Assembly (NCBI GenBank): GCA_011391855.1
Contig: JAABPT010000022.1
Coordinates: 1 to 25,071 of the forward strand
Length of the DNA: 25,071 nucleotides
Direction of reading: 5' to 3'
Origin: Burkholderiales bacterium
GTDB taxonomy: Bacteria; Pseudomonadota; Gammaproteobacteria; Burkholderiales; Burkholderiaceae_C
Shown here: piece by piece, positions 23,358 to 25,071 of the stretch
Layout of the letters: each line of letters begins with the position of its first letter
Numbering within the stretch: the first letter of the stretch is position 1
Translations under genes and position numbers: made by a program
The notes under the pieces: model-generated
The model's database searches: none
Told to the model about the DNA's origin: nothing
What the model saw: the letters and a program-made list of their open reading frames with translations, nothing else

Positions 23358-23999
23358 ATGAACACCCGTCTCCCCATCCTTGCTGCGGCGCTCGCCTGCG
23401 GCCTCGGCTGCGTTGCCGCCCAGGCCCAGGACAATGTCGTCAAGGCCGGCCTCACCTACTACACCACCAACTCCAGCACCAACGGCATCCAGGGCATCGG
23501 CATCCCGCCGGGCGCCGATGCCGAGACCGGCAACGCGGTCACCGCGATCTTCGTCTACGAGCGCACGCTCACGCCGAATATCGGCGTCGAGCTCGTGCTC
23601 GGCATCCCGCCGACGATCGAGGCCGACGCCACCGGCAGCGTGGCCTTCCTCGGCGACAACATCCTGTCGGCCAAGAACGTCTCGCCCACGCTGCTCGTCA
23701 ACTACTACTTCGGCGCCCCCGGCGACACCTGGCGCCCCTACCTGGGCGCGGGCATCAACTACACCCGTTTCACGGACGTCAAATCGAGCCTGGCGCCGCA
23801 GGTGGAGATGAGCGATTCGTGGGGACTTGCACTGCAAGCCGGCATCAACTACGCCATCGACAAGCAGTGGGGCCTGTTTGCCAGCATCGCGCGCATCGAC
23901 GTCAAGAGCGACGTCGTCGCCGTGGCCAGCACCGTGCTGACGACAAGCATCGACTTCAAGCCCGTCACCTACAGCTTCGGCGCCTACTATCGGTTCTGA
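23358..23999 (+). CDS. OmpW family outer-membrane protein
   Basis: This 213-residue protein has a cleavable signal peptide (MNTRLPILAAALACGLGCVAAQAQ, read here as two parts, cleavage after AQA) and an eight-stranded barrel ending in Phe213 (YYRF), the usual Omp terminal signal. The blocks NVVKAGLTYY, TLTPNIGVELVLGIP, VSPTLLVNYYFG and WRPYLGAGINYTRF follow OmpW, a small channel for hydrophobic compounds. AAGGAG precedes the ATG at 23358. Pairing with an esterase lipoprotein suggests handling of hydrophobic esters or their products at the cell surface, which is inference. Confidence 0.9.
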   Translation: MNTRLPILAAALACGLGCVAAQAQDNVVKAGLTYYTTNSSTNGIQGIGIPPGADAETGNAVTAIFVYERTLTPNIGVELVLGIPPTIEADATGSVAFLGDNILSAKNVSPTLLVNYYFGAPGDTWRPYLGAGINYTRFTDVKSSLAPQVEMSDSWGLALQAGINYAIDKQWGLFASIARIDVKSDVVAVASTVLTTSIDFKPVTYSFGAYYRF

Positions 24000-24007
24000 T
24001 CTCACCT

Positions 24008-24040
24008 CTGGGTTCGCTGCCCCTCGGCGACGCGACCCAG
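24008..24040 (+). terminator. Hairpin after the OmpW gene
   Basis: CTGGGT plus CGC (one T bulge) can pair with GCGACCCAG, 8 bases after the ompW-like stop. No T-run. Possible terminator for the esterase-OmpW operon. Confidence 0.35.
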
Positions 24041-24100
24041 GGCGAAACTGGCGCCCGACGGTCGTCTTGTTCCCCGAAACCGTGGCCGCCGGCGGCAACT

Positions 24101-24122
24101 GCATCGCGTGGCGACGCAATGC
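24101..24122 (-). terminator. Hairpin after the metallopeptidase gene
   Basis: A 9-pair stem with one mismatch (GCATCGCGT with ACGCAATGC) and a GGCG loop lies 16 bases beyond the leftward metallopeptidase stop. It is a reasonable terminator candidate for that gene. Confidence 0.4.
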
Positions 24123-24137
24123 GCCGGCCCGTGGCGC

Positions 24138-25071
24138 TCAGCCGCCCAGCCCAGCCACCGCCTGCCGCGCCGCTTCCACGCCCTGTTCGACGACGCGCTG
24201 CTTCCACGCGTCGGTGTCGGTGTAGAAGGCATCGCGCACCTGGCGCTTGATGGCGTCGCGCTGTTCGGCGGGCGTTTCGGGGTGGTTCTCCAGCCACTGG
24301 TCGGCGCGCAGCGCGTTCACCACTTCGTTCAGCGGCACGGTGCCGTATTCCAGCGCGATGCCGGTGGTTTCGGCCTGCGGCGCTTCTTCATAGGCGGCGC
24401 TCCACATCAGGCCCGTGAGCCGGGCCGAGGTCGAAGAGCCGTCGTAGATCGAGGTCACTTCCCCTCCCCACCAGGCCCGAGCGCGCTGCAACGCCGCGGC
24501 TTCGTCGCGGCAGGCAAAGATGCGTTCGCCGTGACCGCTGGGGCCCAGGCCCGTGTGCAGGTCGATCCAGGCCAGCCGCGTGCAGCGTGTGGCGTGCTCC
24601 TGCAGCACGTGGCGCAGCGTCTGCTGGCTCCAGGTGGGGTTGCGGCCGCCGTAGAACAGGCCTTCGGGGTGTTCGTGCTGGCCGGCGGAGATAGCGGTCT
24701 GCAGGCCGCGTTCGCCATGCGTTTCGGCATAGGCCGCCAGGCCGGCTTCGGCCTCGGGTGCCGGCGGCCAGGTGGCGGGCACCAGCCAGTGCGCGATCTC
24801 GTCGTAGGCGGCATTGCACGGCAGCGGCTGGCTGAAGTCGTGCCAGTTGCGATTCAGGTCCACGTTCTCGTGCGTGGTGCGCCGCAGCCACGAGAAGCCC
24901 CAGGGGTTGAGCGCGTGAACGTAGAGCACCGCCACGCCAGCCTGGGTGGCCGCGGCGTGGAAGCCGGCGTCGGCGAGCAGCGCGTCCAGGCAGTCGGCCA
25001 GGTCGGCGCGCTGCTGTTGCAGCCGCTCCAGCTTCACGCGGCTGGCCGCACGGTGCGCCTCGTCCACGTCG
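24138..25071 (-). CDS. M14-like metallopeptidase (DUF2817 family), N-terminus beyond window
   Basis: The frame is open to the window edge and covers 310 residues. Visible family features are HALNPWGFSWLRRTTHENVD (first block), LNRNW, GGRNPTW, the zinc-ligand block WIDLHTGLGPSG, and the catalytic-Glu block ALEYGTVP near the end. DUF2817 proteins are carboxypeptidase A-like (M14) zinc enzymes, cytoplasmic by the lack of a signal in relatives, with substrates mostly unknown. The GTG at 25067 is not taken as the start because the expected first zinc motif (HGxEG) has not yet appeared. It must lie upstream of the window. A Gln/Arg/Leu-rich helical segment just before the first block seems longer than usual. 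The gene converges with the OmpW gene. Confidence 0.83.
   Translation of the reverse strand, partial: DVDEAHRAASRVKLERLQQQRADLADCLDALLADAGFHAAATQAGVAVLYVHALNPWGFSWLRRTTHENVDLNRNWHDFSQPLPCNAAYDEIAHWLVPATWPPAPEAEAGLAAYAETHGERGLQTAISAGQHEHPEGLFYGGRNPTWSQQTLRHVLQEHATRCTRLAWIDLHTGLGPSGHGERIFACRDEAAALQRARAWWGGEVTSIYDGSSTSARLTGLMWSAAYEEAPQAETTGIALEYGTVPLNEVVNALRADQWLENHPETPAEQRDAIKRQVRDAFYTDTDAWKQRVVEQGVEAARQAVAGLGG

Noticed and set aside
24086..24097. 12-base palindrome GCCGCCGGCGGC near the end of the window
   Set aside because: Simple GC-rich self-complementary sequence, common by chance at this base composition, with no neighbouring signal.

Overview
The window is a GC-rich chromosomal segment of a betaproteobacterium, most likely in Burkholderiales (a Rubrivivax/Leptothrix/Piscinibacter/Comamonadaceae-like lineage). 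This rests on base composition, the dusB-fis-purH...ruvC order, a class I PHA synthase, an AAKPA-tailed phasin and the overall style of the proteins. The exact genus is inference. I see no IS element, prophage, CRISPR array, tRNA or rRNA, so it reads as stable chromosome.

Layout. Positions 1-3119 hold lipid-storage genes: a leftward two-module reductase resembling bacterial fatty acyl-CoA reductases (cut by the window edge), then a rightward phasin and a patatin-like hydrolase. Positions 3169-5213 hold two leftward genes, an M32 carboxypeptidase and a YqaA/DedA-type membrane protein. Positions 5325-10468 form a rightward housekeeping block: dusB and fis (ATGA overlap), purH, an acyltransferase, a CdsA-like membrane protein with an unusual signature, and ruvC (TGATG overlap with the CdsA-like gene). 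A 47-residue leftward secreted or membrane peptide follows at 10582-10725.

Positions 11015-14328 encode a Lon-type AAA+ ATPase without a protease domain and a patatin-POTRA-barrel protein of the type Vd (PlpD) class. Positions 14521-17141 encode an SDR oxidoreductase and class I PHA synthase phaC. Phasin and PhaC lie 14 kb apart, so PHA functions bracket the housekeeping block.

Positions 17232-21658 are a leftward pair: a LysM-FecR-fibronectin-like envelope protein translationally overlapped (GTGA) with a CHASE2 hybrid histidine kinase carrying REC and HPt domains. This looks like an envelope sensor unit. Just upstream, 21850-22053 encodes an uncaptioned fragment of a response-regulator receiver domain, cut off at the phosphoacceptor region and with the conserved Lys changed to Gln. 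I read it as a decayed regulator gene. Positions 22157-23999 encode a GDSL/SGNH esterase lipoprotein and an OmpW-family outer-membrane protein. A leftward M14/DUF2817-type metallopeptidase, truncated by the window edge, closes the segment.

No wholly new system is evident. The items most worth a second look are the receiver-domain relic beside the FecR-CHASE2 kinase pair, the CdsA-like protein that lacks canonical catalytic residues, and the protease-less Lon-like ATPase next to a type Vd patatin.
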